Shown here piece after piece: positions 11,695-20,805 of a DNA stretch of 64,000 nucleotides. The translations under genes and the position numbers were made by a program. Origin of the DNA: Hydractinia symbiolongicarpus. Lineage: Eukaryota > Cnidaria > Hydrozoa > Anthoathecata > Hydractiniidae. Location: NCBI RefSeq assembly GCF_029227915.1, contig NC_079882.1:24681001-24745000 (forward strand), written 5' to 3'. How positions within the stretch are numbered: the stretch's first letter is position 1; every line of letters begins with the position of its first letter. The notes below the pieces were generated by a model that was not told the origin of the DNA, did not search any database, and worked only from the letters and a program-made list of their open reading frames with translations.

Positions 11695-14409
11695 TTAATT
11701 ACTACAAGAGCACTTATAAATTGGACAGTTTCCAACAGAACAGTGTTCATTACAATACTTATCCATTACTGCTTGCCCACTCCAACCACCTATTGCACGA
11801 CAATGTGTCCATGGCTTCCAATTTGGATCGCAAGAGCAATGATCAGTTGGACAGGAGCCTGCAGCGCAACTTGTTTTGCACAATTCGTCCTCGGCAGCAA
11901 TTTGGTACCATGGTCCGATTGCAATGCAGCTGCTTTCAGAAGGTAAGGGCGTCGTCGTTGTCGTTGGCGTTGTTACTGGGGATGTTCCCTCACAAGAACA
12001 CATACTACTTGGACAGTTTCCAATAGCACAGTGCTCATTACAATACTGATCTACCGATTCTTGCCCACTCCAACCACCTATTGCACGACAATGTGTCCAT
12101 GGCTTCCATTTTGGATCGCAGGAGCAATGATCAGCTGGACAGGAGCCTGCAGCGCAACTTGTTTTGCACCATTCGTCCTCGGCAGCAATTTGGTACCATG
12201 GTCCGATTGCGATGCAGCTGCTTCCAGAAGAAATTGTCGACGAACTGGATGTTGAAATAGTTTGACCTTTCGTCGTAGTTGTTGATGATGTTGGCGGTGA
12301 CGGTGATTTTGTTGTTGTTCCTTTCGTCGTCGTCGTCGGTGATGATGACAGTGATTTTGTCGTTGGTCCTTTTGTCGTCGTTGTCGTTGGCGTTGTTACT
12401 GGGGATGTTCCCTCACAAGAACACATACTACTTGGACAGTTTCCAATAGCACAGTGCTCATTACAATACTGATCTACCGATTCTTGCCCACTCCAACCAC
12501 CTATTGCACGACAATGTGTCCATGGCTTCCATTTTGGATCGCAGGAGCAATGATCAGCTGGACAGGAGCCTGCAGCGCAACTTGTTTTGCACCATTCGTC
12601 CTCGGCAGCAATTTGGTACCATGGTCCGATTGCGATGCAGCTGCTTCCAGAAGAAATTGTCGACGAACTGGATGTTGAAATAGTTTGACCTTTCGTCGTA
12701 GTTGTTGATGATGTTGGCGGTGACGGTGATTTTGTTGTTGTTCCTTTCGTCGTCGTCGTCGGTGATGATGACAGTGATTTTGTCGTTGGTCCTTTTGTCG
12801 TCGTTGTCGTTGGCGTTGTTACTGGGGATGTTCCCTCACAAGAACACATACTACTTGGACAGTTTCCAATAGCACAGTGCTCATTACAATACTGATCTAC
12901 CGATTCTTGCCCACTCCAACCACCTATTGCACGACAATGTGTCCATGGCTTCCATTTTGGATCGCAGGAGCAATGATCAGCTGGACAGGAGCCTGCAGCG
13001 CAACTTGTTTTGCACCATTCGTCCTCGGCAGCAATTTGGTACCATGGTCCGATTGCGATGCAGCTGCTTCTAGAAGAAATTGTCGACGAACTGGATGTTG
13101 AAATAGTTTGACCTTTCGTCGTAGTTGTTGATGATGTTGGCGGTGACGGTGATTTTGTTGTTGTTCTGGCTGTTGCAGAAGATGTTGAAGTTGAGGTGGT
13201 TGATGAAATAGACGTAGATGGAGTTGTTGTTGTTGTGGCTACGTCGTTGCTTAATTCATCTTTAACAGCTTTCATTAAGGGATATTTCCCAGCATTACAA
13301 AACTGACCACTGAAATCATCTAAATCCAATGCCCAGAACATCGCACCCAATAGATTTTTGCCTTTGATTAAAGTTTTCACTTTACACCTCATGCTGGCCT
13401 CATTATCATAACCAACCCATTGATTTCCTTTGTATGCATAAGGAGCATGCGCCGAATTTGACTCAATCACGGTCATTCCGCCCATTTTTATTTTCTCGCA
13501 TATTTCATAATAAGCCAATAATCCGTCTTCTGCAGTATGTTTTCCGCCTAAGCCTGCGCCATTTGAAGAAGCGCCAATGTAACTGCCAGAGGTTGATAAC
13601 TGGAAACTTCTTCCGTAATTCCCTAGACCAAGAGCAATTTTTGTGGAAGGAAAGCCTCCGTTAATCCAGACATCCACACCATTAGTGACAGAAAGCTCAT
13701 CAGATTCGTCCATGCTGGTGTGGTGACCTGTCTTTGATTCCCATGAACCGTGAAGATCATAACTCATTAAATGAAGAGCATCCAAGTATACACCAAGTTT
13801 GTTTGTTTCATAATAAGTTGGCACCTTCTTGGAACTTGCAGAAACTGCTGCGGTCAATAAAAATTCACCTTGAAATGCTTCCTTTAGTTCTTGACACAAC
13901 ATTGTAAATTTCTCTCTATCTCCAGGTGGGGAATTTCGACCTGAAGCTGCTGGGTATTCCCAATCTAAGTCCAATCCATCGAAATTATATTTACGCAAAT
14001 AAGCGATGGTATTGGCTATAAAGGTTTTCCTTGTAGATGATAGTTGTACCATGTTAGAAAATGGACTATAACTTCCTCCTTCATGTGTCCAGCCTCCTAC
14101 TGCTAGTAGAACCTTCAGGGAAGGGTTTACTTTTTTTAAATCAACAACCTTTTGATAATAATTAGCAAGAGCTGCATCGTTTTCTTCGTAAGGTGATAGC
14201 ATTGGTCCAGCTACAATCTTTGCGAAAGCATACACAATATGGGTACAAAGGAACGGGTCGATGTTTTGTGGTGTAAACTTGGCTATCCCTGATCGATAGT
14301 GTGCCCAGTTGGTATAATAGCAGACTCTTACATACTCTGCTGTTGCACTAATCAGTAGTACATGTAGGAATATAAATTCGCAAAGATTTACTTTCATATC
14401 TAGTTTCAT
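11695..14409 (-). CDS. Secreted GH18 chitinase with four cysteine-rich repeat modules
   Basis: A 904-residue endo-acting chitinase. A hydrophobic N-terminus (about 6-24) is a likely signal peptide, so it should act extracellularly. The GH18 barrel spans about 25-387 and carries the catalytic DGLDLDWE motif (D144, D147, D149, proton donor E151), MSYDLHG (215-221) and the strand ending WALDLDDFSG. All catalytic residues are present. A Thr/Ser-rich, mucin-like linker follows, then four modules, each with two six-cysteine half-repeats of the form C-x3-G-x-W...C-x3-C-x4-CP-x3-C-x-C. I cannot name this module; its position suggests carbohydrate binding (inference). Three modules are almost identical in DNA. 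The first true ATG is at 14409; the preceding codon is TTG, and a Met at residue 5 would also give a signal peptide. The gene has no intron, unlike the other long host genes here. Likely roles are chitin or perisarc remodelling, digestion or defence. Confidence 0.92.
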   Translation of the reverse strand: MKLDMKVNLCEFIFLHVLLISATAEYVRVCYYTNWAHYRSGIAKFTPQNIDPFLCTHIVYAFAKIVAGPMLSPYEENDAALANYYQKVVDLKKVNPSLKVLLAVGGWTHEGGSYSPFSNMVQLSSTRKTFIANTIAYLRKYNFDGLDLDWEYPAASGRNSPPGDREKFTMLCQELKEAFQGEFLLTAAVSASSKKVPTYYETNKLGVYLDALHLMSYDLHGSWESKTGHHTSMDESDELSVTNGVDVWINGGFPSTKIALGLGNYGRSFQLSTSGSYIGASSNGAGLGGKHTAEDGLLAYYEICEKIKMGGMTVIESNSAHAPYAYKGNQWVGYDNEASMRCKVKTLIKGKNLLGAMFWALDLDDFSGQFCNAGKYPLMKAVKDELSNDVATTTTTPSTSISSTTSTSTSSATARTTTKSPSPPTSSTTTTKGQTISTSSSSTISSRSSCIAIGPWYQIAAEDEWCKTSCAAGSCPADHCSCDPKWKPWTHCRAIGGWSGQESVDQYCNEHCAIGNCPSSMCSCEGTSPVTTPTTTTTKGPTTKSLSSSPTTTTKGTTTKSPSPPTSSTTTTKGQTISTSSSSTISSGSSCIAIGPWYQIAAEDEWCKTSCAAGSCPADHCSCDPKWKPWTHCRAIGGWSGQESVDQYCNEHCAIGNCPSSMCSCEGTSPVTTPTTTTTKGPTTKSLSSSPTTTTKGTTTKSPSPPTSSTTTTKGQTISTSSSSTISSGSSCIAIGPWYQIAAEDEWCKTSCAAGSCPADHCSCDPKWKPWTHCRAIGGWSGQESVDQYCNEHCAIGNCPSSMCSCEGTSPVTTPTTTTTPLPSESSCIAIGPWYQIAAEDELCKTSCAAGSCPTDHCSCDPNWKPWTHCRAIGGWSGQAVMDKYCNEHCSVGNCPIYKCSCSN
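12031..13299 (-). repeat. Three 423-bp coding tandem repeats in the chitinase gene
   Basis: Units begin at 12031, 12454 and 12877 with an exact 423-bp period (141 codons). The first two are indistinguishable by eye over most of their length. The third differs by at least one base (TTCTAGAAG against TTCCAGAAG near 13068) and diverges after about 13165. A more divergent fourth module lies at about 11695-11960. The period is a multiple of three, so copy-number change keeps the frame. Confidence 0.9.
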
Positions 14410-14467
14410 CAAGAAGATTCAACATCTGCTAACGAATGTGTTCATCTTATAACTATTTAACATTTTT

Positions 14468-14480
14468 ATATTATATAAAG
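14468..14480 (-). promoter_or_regulatory. Possible TATA element upstream of the chitinase
   Basis: The minus strand reads CTTTATATAATA about 60-70 bp upstream of the chitinase ATG, a plausible core-promoter TATA box with a short 5' UTR. AT-richness makes this only suggestive. Confidence 0.3.
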
Positions 14481-15483
14481 GATGATGTCCGTTTTTAAAT
14501 AGATGATAATCCCGCAGTAATATAAATAGGTCACTATGGTAATTAGAGCTCAATCAAAGAGATGCTGTCAGGAGGATATTAATGCGTAGGTGTATGTATT
14601 ATAAAAAACAAAACAGGGTATCAGAATTGCTTTCTTACATTATTTTGTTAAGAAATATCCATTTATATATGCCAAGCAATAATAGCCCATTGCTTTCGGT
14701 GTATTTTTATACATCGATTTTTTATGCTAAGTGAATCCACAAAAGAAGGTATAAAATGCACCTACGCATCTAATCAAACCGTAGGCTTAATAATATCTCA
14801 GTGAAATCGCTCAAGCATGTGGTAAAACGTGATTGCGAAATAATTTATAATACGATTTTGTTCGCTATACAAACTCTTCACAAAGCAAGAAATAGCCGAA
14901 AAATACCTTTAGCGTCCTGAGAATTTTCGAGTAATGCTGTCATTTTTTAAATATATTTTTATATCTCCTTGATTTATTTATTTGTTTATTTATTTCAAAC
15001 ATATTCACAGGATGTACACTTTAATTATAAATATGTGTTATATATGCGTGTTCTGTATGAACAAAATAAATCGTTAAAAACTACACTAATTAATGATATA
15101 ATAAAAATAATAGATATGTAAGATAAGATATATGAAAGACAGATTTCAATCCATACAGCTACAGGATAGTTCCTCACCTAACCCAAATTTAAACGTTTTA
15201 TTCCGATTTTTGGCTCAACTGATATTGAATGAACCATTAGTTTTCCAAGAATGTGATAAGCGTCTCTAATTAAATTTAAAATAACAAAGTGGATGAAAAA
15301 CTAAATCAGATAAGTGTATCTGTAGTAGCATATTTGCTGTACACAACCTCATTCCGTGGGCCCGTAGCGTTTTTTAGTATAAAAATGAAAACGTGTTTTA
15401 GTCATATCAAAAAACGCTACAGGTCCTCGATCTGTGCTGAAACTACAGTCGAGTGTGTAGACAAGTACAGACGAGTTACAGGC

Positions 15484-16100
15484 ATATCACAGACAATTAC
15501 AGACAAGTAAAGATGACGTTTAGAGGAATCACAGACGAGTAAAGACAAGTAAAGACGAGTTTTAGACGAATCACAGACGAGTAAAGACATGTAAAGACGA
15601 GGTTTAAACGAATTACAGACGAGTACAGACGAGGTTTAGGCGAATCACAGATGAGTAAAGACAAGTAAAAACGAGGTTTAGACGAATCACAGATGAGTAA
15701 AGACAAGTAAAGACGAGGTTTAGGCGAATCACAGACGAGTAAAGACAAGTAAAAACGAGGTTTAAAGAATTACAGACGAGTGCAGACGAGTAAAGACGAG
15801 GTTTAGGCGAATCACAGATGAGTAAAGACAAGTAAAAACGAGGTTTAGACGAATCACAGATGAGTAACGACAAGTAAAGACGAGGTTTAGGCGAATCACA
15901 GACGAGTAAAGACAAGTAAAAACGAGGTTTAAAGAATTACAGACGAGTGCAGACGAGTAAAGACGAGGTTTAGGCGAATCACAGATGAGTAAAGACAAGT
16001 AAAAACGAGGTTTAAACGAATTACAGACGAGTAAAGACGAGTACAGACGAGTAAAGACGAGGTTTAGACAAATCACAGACGAGTACAGAAAAGTTACAGG
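15484..16100. repeat. 42-bp minisatellite with 167-bp higher-order period
   Basis: Units of about 41-42 bp combine GACGAGTAAAGACAAGTAAA, a GAGGTTTA link and GAATCACAGA. A distinctive variant, GTTTAAAGAATTACAG, recurs at about 15760 and 15927, giving a 167-bp higher-order unit of four monomers. Decaying units continue to about 16190. Because the monomer is divisible by three, long open minus-strand frames appear here; I regard them as artefacts. Confidence 0.85.
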
Positions 16101-17807
16101 TTTAAAGTTACAAGAAGTTTAGACGAATTATAGGCAAATTACAGTCGAATTACAGCGAATACGACGAATCACAGCCAAATACAGACGAATATAAAGCTTA
16201 TTTCGCGGAAGTTTTTAACTATAATCATAACAAAGACCTAACAACAGGTATTAAAATGACTACTAATAACTGTAATAACACGGAATAATATGCAAGTCTC
16301 ATGTTCATAACACAATAATCTACAGAACTATATGCCCAACACATAAACAAATGTGAACTATTTTATTTTAACAGTCTTTTTAATATTTTTTTCTAATAAA
16401 CGCCCTCTTTAATCAACGCTCCCATTGGTAAAAAGAAATGTGAAACGCTACATTCTACATAAAGCACACTGCAAACTCATACACAGAACGAGCTCGACAG
16501 GAAGCAAAACTTCCTTGATCCTGCCTTGAGGCTGGCTCTTATGCTCTGTGCGAACACTTTTTTCCACTTTATTAATTCCCTTGTTTTATTTGTACACTCA
16601 ACAACAGGCACAATTAGCGAAGTCCATATCTAAGACCACAAAAGCCAAATACCACAAATAACTTTTACAATCACTCACAATAGTAGATGACTGTTTGTTT
16701 ACCCTAAACTCGACCAAGTTCTCCAAATAAAAAATGGTAGCCATTATGTCGAATTTTTTTTCTTGACATCTGACACCTGTCCAAGCATGATTTTTGCAGC
16801 ATGAATTTTACTTAGATTTTGCATTGCAATTGTTTGCTTTTCAGGCTGCATATGCAAAATAATAAAAACATCTTATAAGGTTAAAGATTTATTATTTTTA
16901 AAAATTTTCTAAACTTAAGATTTTGTAAATAAGATTCTAAAAGTGAAGAAGCTTAACTAACTGACTTTTTGCTTGGTTTGCTATAAAAAAAATATGAAAA
17001 AGAAATAATAAGATTTCTCTTTTACGGGATATTTTGCAACTTCCATGGTCTCGTATTGACAACATACGAAAATTTAACCTTTTTTGTTCCACGGATAGAA
17101 ACAACATGGAAATCCACTAAGCCAATACACTCCTCCGCAAGCAAACAAGTGTGACTATATATAAAATTAAAACGTACATCACGAGTTATCGATAGTTCGC
17201 TAGCGTAGACATCTAACAAGCCCTTTAAAGACGATGTTAGTACTGCATGGACCATATGCACCACGTTGTAAAAAAACAACCTCGGAAGCCCCGGGAACGA
17301 GGCTGGTGTAACCTCCTAAGTGTAATATACTTGAAAACTGATTGCCATAAAAAACGTCCAATTTCTGCTACGCGCTCGTACCCAATAAACTCCCCCGCCC
17401 TATATTATTGAAAAACGCCTTAAAATAAGTGTTCGTATTGTTTTTTCATAAACACCTACTCTCTGTCTTAATGACCCCATCCCACAATACATATCTTCTC
17501 AATATCTCAAAAATTTAGTTAACACCCAGGGCGTTAGTTAGAGACCATTCAGAGTGACGCAAGTCCGATACGTCAAACATGTACTAAAAGCTATACGTTA
17601 CTACAGCCATATGGGAGGACATGTGCTGCTGCGTTTTTTTTGGTTCTGTTTTTTCTGGAGATTTTTATTCAAATTTATGGTTTCTTTTCTTACCTTAAGC
17701 ATTATCCACGAATAGGTTTTCTTTTTCCATGTTATTACAAGTTTTTCAAAACCACCATATTCTTTTGGCCTAGCTACAAGAAGTCTGGAAATAATATTTA
17801 GGAACTG

Positions 17808-17979
17808 TATATTCGTACGCACTTTAATATGACATAAACTGCGTATTAATAGTGCGTAGCGCTATTCATACGTAGAAAAAAGGAAAAAGAATCCTAACCC
17901 TAACCCTAAAGCACTTTACGTACGAATAGCGGATGAACATATACATACGCAAAAATGGGCAAAAGTGCGTACGAATATA
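17808..17979. mobile_element. Small palindromic MITE with perfect 18-bp ends
   Basis: Its ends are TATATTCGTACGCACTTT and the exact reverse complement. Counting the outer TA as target duplication, the element is about 168 bp. The interior holds a second, imperfect inverted pair around CGAATAGCG and a short CCTAACCCTAACCCTAAA run of telomere-like sequence (about 17892-17909). Confidence 0.65.
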
Positions 17980-18009
17980 GCTACACTACGTAATATTTAG
18001 CTACAAAAT

Positions 18010-18360
18010 TGTCTTTTTCAGTCCTTTCTTAAAATTGGCAAACAGCATAACTTGGTCAATGTTCTGCGAGTGATAGGCTGAAAAAGTTCTACTTTGGCAG
18101 TGGTGTAAGCAGAGTAACTAATGTTGAAAATGCACTAGTTACACGTGTGCATTATGAAACGATCCACTACCACACCTCCACCACCCGGAAATGTTTAAAA
18201 CATGTAGAAAGTGGGGCATGCTGAAGTTAATAAAAACTAGAACCCTTTATTATTTTAGACCTAACGAAATAACCTTAAATCCTACTGCCCCATGTAAACC
18301 TTAAATCCTACTGTCCCCTGTAAATATTTTGACAAGTGGACTTGACAACAAGTTCGCAGT
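18010..18360. repeat. Dispersed repeat, copy 1
   Basis: It shares an ordered set of blocks with 27105-27400: 'ggcaaacagc', 'cttgg', a 'ctactttg-cag-ggtg' block, 'gagtaac', 'aaaatgc', then 'attatgaaac' or 'attataaaac' and 'aaaa-ctag/ttagcacc'. Similarity is moderate, suggesting an old family of about 330 bp with no coding content. Confidence 0.4.
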
Positions 18361-18379
18361 GTGTGTGTGTGTGTGTGTC
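18357..18379. repeat. (GT)n microsatellite
   Basis: A pure run of about ten GT units. Confidence 0.9.
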
Positions 18380-18494
18380 ACTTAGATAACCGCATTCTTT
18401 TTTTGTGTTCGGTTGCGATTTTGGAATTCTATCCCTTTCCCATTATATTATGTCTAGGATTGTAGGTACAGTGAGGTTTTTTTTTATATATGCA

Positions 18495-19069
18495 CTAGTC
18501 GATAAGGCCCGTGGAGAAATTCACCAAGGCAGGATAAAAATGAAAAAGAAGTGCCATTTGAATTTTGATGACGTCAGCAACCCATCCACAAAAAGAAATT
18601 AGTACCTTGTTTTCATGTTGCCTTCACTGTATAGATCTTGAAACGCTGATCAAGAAAATGTATAGGATCATCTACTTTTGACAAACCGTTGAAGAGATAT
18701 TAGGGTTTGAAGGTTTTTTGATGACATCATTAAGCCATCCATTCCGAAACGGATTTGGGGACCCAGGTTCGGGAAAATTACCCAAATTAGTCCTAGGTGG
18801 TCCCTAGTTACCCACATGGTGAAAAATCATTGACGTCACCACCTCGTTTCCAAATTATTTAGCTTCAAAGTTTTAAGTGCAATGTAATGGCTTCATTAAT
18901 TCAATATACTTTCCCTTGGCGTTAATGTTATTTTAACGTTAAAAGTTTGATAAATTACAGAACAATTTTATGGGCGATGTTTTACAGACTTTATCAAAGA
19001 AAATAGTGAAGAATGTAATCCACTTTGCAAAAGTCACAGACAGACAGAACTGGCGTATTATTATATAGA
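18495..19069 (-). mobile_element. Non-autonomous Helitron with intact ends
   Basis: On the minus strand the element starts TCTATATAATAATACGCC and ends CGACTAG, and is flanked by A on the 5' side and T on the 3' side. This is the Helitron signature (5'-TC, CTRR-3', insertion between A and T). The near-terminal hairpin expected of Helitrons is imperfect here. A GACAGACAGA segment follows the 5' end. There is no Rep/helicase ORF in its 575 bp. The shorter copy at 39169-39312 has matching ends, supporting the boundaries. Confidence 0.6.
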
Positions 19070-20805
19070 TTAAAGGGATCCCAAAATATAAAATGTTGGG
19101 CTTATATATATTATAGAGCTTAAAAAGTTGGTTAACAAGTCTTTTCTTTTCATTCTTAAGATATTCAGATTTAAAGAATTTCAGATTTAATTATGCTGCA
19201 TAAATTATAATGTCATATTTAAGTAATAGCAAATTTTGATATTTTTTGTCATCAGTAATTTTAGACCTGTTAAAGGTTACATTCTGCGAGAAATAAAGTT
19301 AATTGCATATGAAAGAGCTTGAAAGGTTGTGTAGGAATTTGAATATTTTTTTTAAAATTCTTGATTGGTTCTTTTAACATGGGGTAATTTAACATTTTTC
19401 ACAAGCCATAGTGTTAAAAATGTTTTCTGGCAGTTCACTCTGACACGTTTTCAACATTTTACATAAATTTCAGTATTTAGTTACGATAATTATGCTCAAT
19501 GCTCACTCATCATGTCATAATTTTGCATAATTAGCGCAACTTTTATTACAAATATCTCGAGAACGGATTAAGATTTTTCAAAAAAATAAAAAGATTCCTA
19601 GAGAACTTTCAAAGATCTTTCATATGAGCTTAATTTGTTTTTTTGAAGGTAACCTTAAAGGAATACCCTAATCCATGAAATTAACGAGTCCAGAAATTAA
19701 CGCGAATTAAATTTATGGTCATGAAATTAACGCGGTTTAATGAACTTATTTTGAAAAGGCATTAAATTAATGCGGTTGAGCAAGGTTGTTTTCAAAAATG
19801 CATTTAATTAACGCGAATTTGAGAATATGCGATATCAAACAAAGCAAAAATTATGGCAACAGTCGAATCCACGGTAGTGAAGCGGTCTCCTCTATTACAA
19901 GGTGGTTTGGAAACCGAAATAAAAGTTTTGGTTGTTTGGAAGGACAATGTTAAAAATTTAAAGAAAAAGTGCTTTCAGTTATTTTTCCACTTGGATCAGA
20001 GTATGAAGATTATACAAAGTCAGCAGCAAAATTTTAAGAGGCCTGGGACAAAATATGTATACAAAAAGATTTGTAAAATTCACTTGCCATATTTCCTTTA
20101 TTAAACACTCAAATTAAACACTTAATTATTGTGGGTGTGACAGCATTAAAAAGTGGAAATACAGTAATAAATTTTCTAATCTAATTTTTTCTTACAGCTG
20201 TAAAAAATTGTTAACTTGATATGTTATTTGCCTGCCTTTTTGTTAACACATTGGTATTTCCATCATCAGTTACTAAATGCCAATTTGAATTAAAGGCCTG
20301 AGTAGAACTTTCTATTTATGCCAATCTTATTTTGTCTGTTTATTTGCTATTAAGTTAACTCATAGTATAGACAGCCATAATTTCTAATAAAACAAATGAT
20401 TTTGAAAGTAAAATGCTGAAGGTCGCCAAAATTTTAGATGAATTTAATATACAAATGTTTTTACTTTTTGTTTCTGCCATAAACTGGTATATATGTACTA
20501 TTAAGAAAAGCTAATCCCCCAAATCTTAAATCCACCCTGTTATCCAATAAAAAATCGCCATAAGCATATTTTTTATGTATATATCATCTCTATCAAGTTT
20601 TTAAAAAATTGAATTTCTTTTGGTAACACAAGTTTCTTCATCTAGTTAAGGTTATTGGTCATGTATTTTTTGAAAAAAATGTTTTGTTAATTGTTATTAG
20701 CAGACTTTGTAGAGTCAGTCTTAGAGTATTTGTATTATACAATTGATTTGTTATTTTTTCATGTTTCTATAAAATCATAGTTTTAAAAGCATATTTAGTT
20801 ATAAC

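Larger units (their letters stand above)
14410..20805. other. Intergenic region rich in repeats
   Basis: No supportable gene. It holds a 42-bp satellite (15484-16100), a palindromic MITE (17808-17979), a dispersed-repeat copy (about 18010-18360), a GT microsatellite (18357-18379), an intact-ended non-autonomous Helitron (18495-19069) and a cluster of ATTAACGCG motifs (19680-19820). The region just upstream of 20806 should contain the HSPA14 promoter; I see no distinctive element in it. Confidence 0.6.

Noticed and set aside
11743-13101. Plus-strand open frames of 67-74 codons repeated across the chitinase region
   Set aside because: They are antisense shadows of the chitinase tandem repeats and repeat with the same 423-bp period.
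15497-16076. Minus-strand frames encoding Leu/Ser/Cys-rich repetitive proteins
   Set aside because: They arise from the 42-bp satellite, whose period is a multiple of three; there is no start context, domain or splice evidence.
17892-17909. Interstitial telomere repeat
   Set aside because: Only about two and a half CCCTAA units inside a MITE; too short to call a telomeric tract.
19853-20104. 83-codon plus-strand frame starting MATVESTVVKRSP
   Set aside because: The first 30 codons look plausible, but it then becomes Lys/Gln-rich AT translation, with no family match and no consistent splice link to HSPA14.
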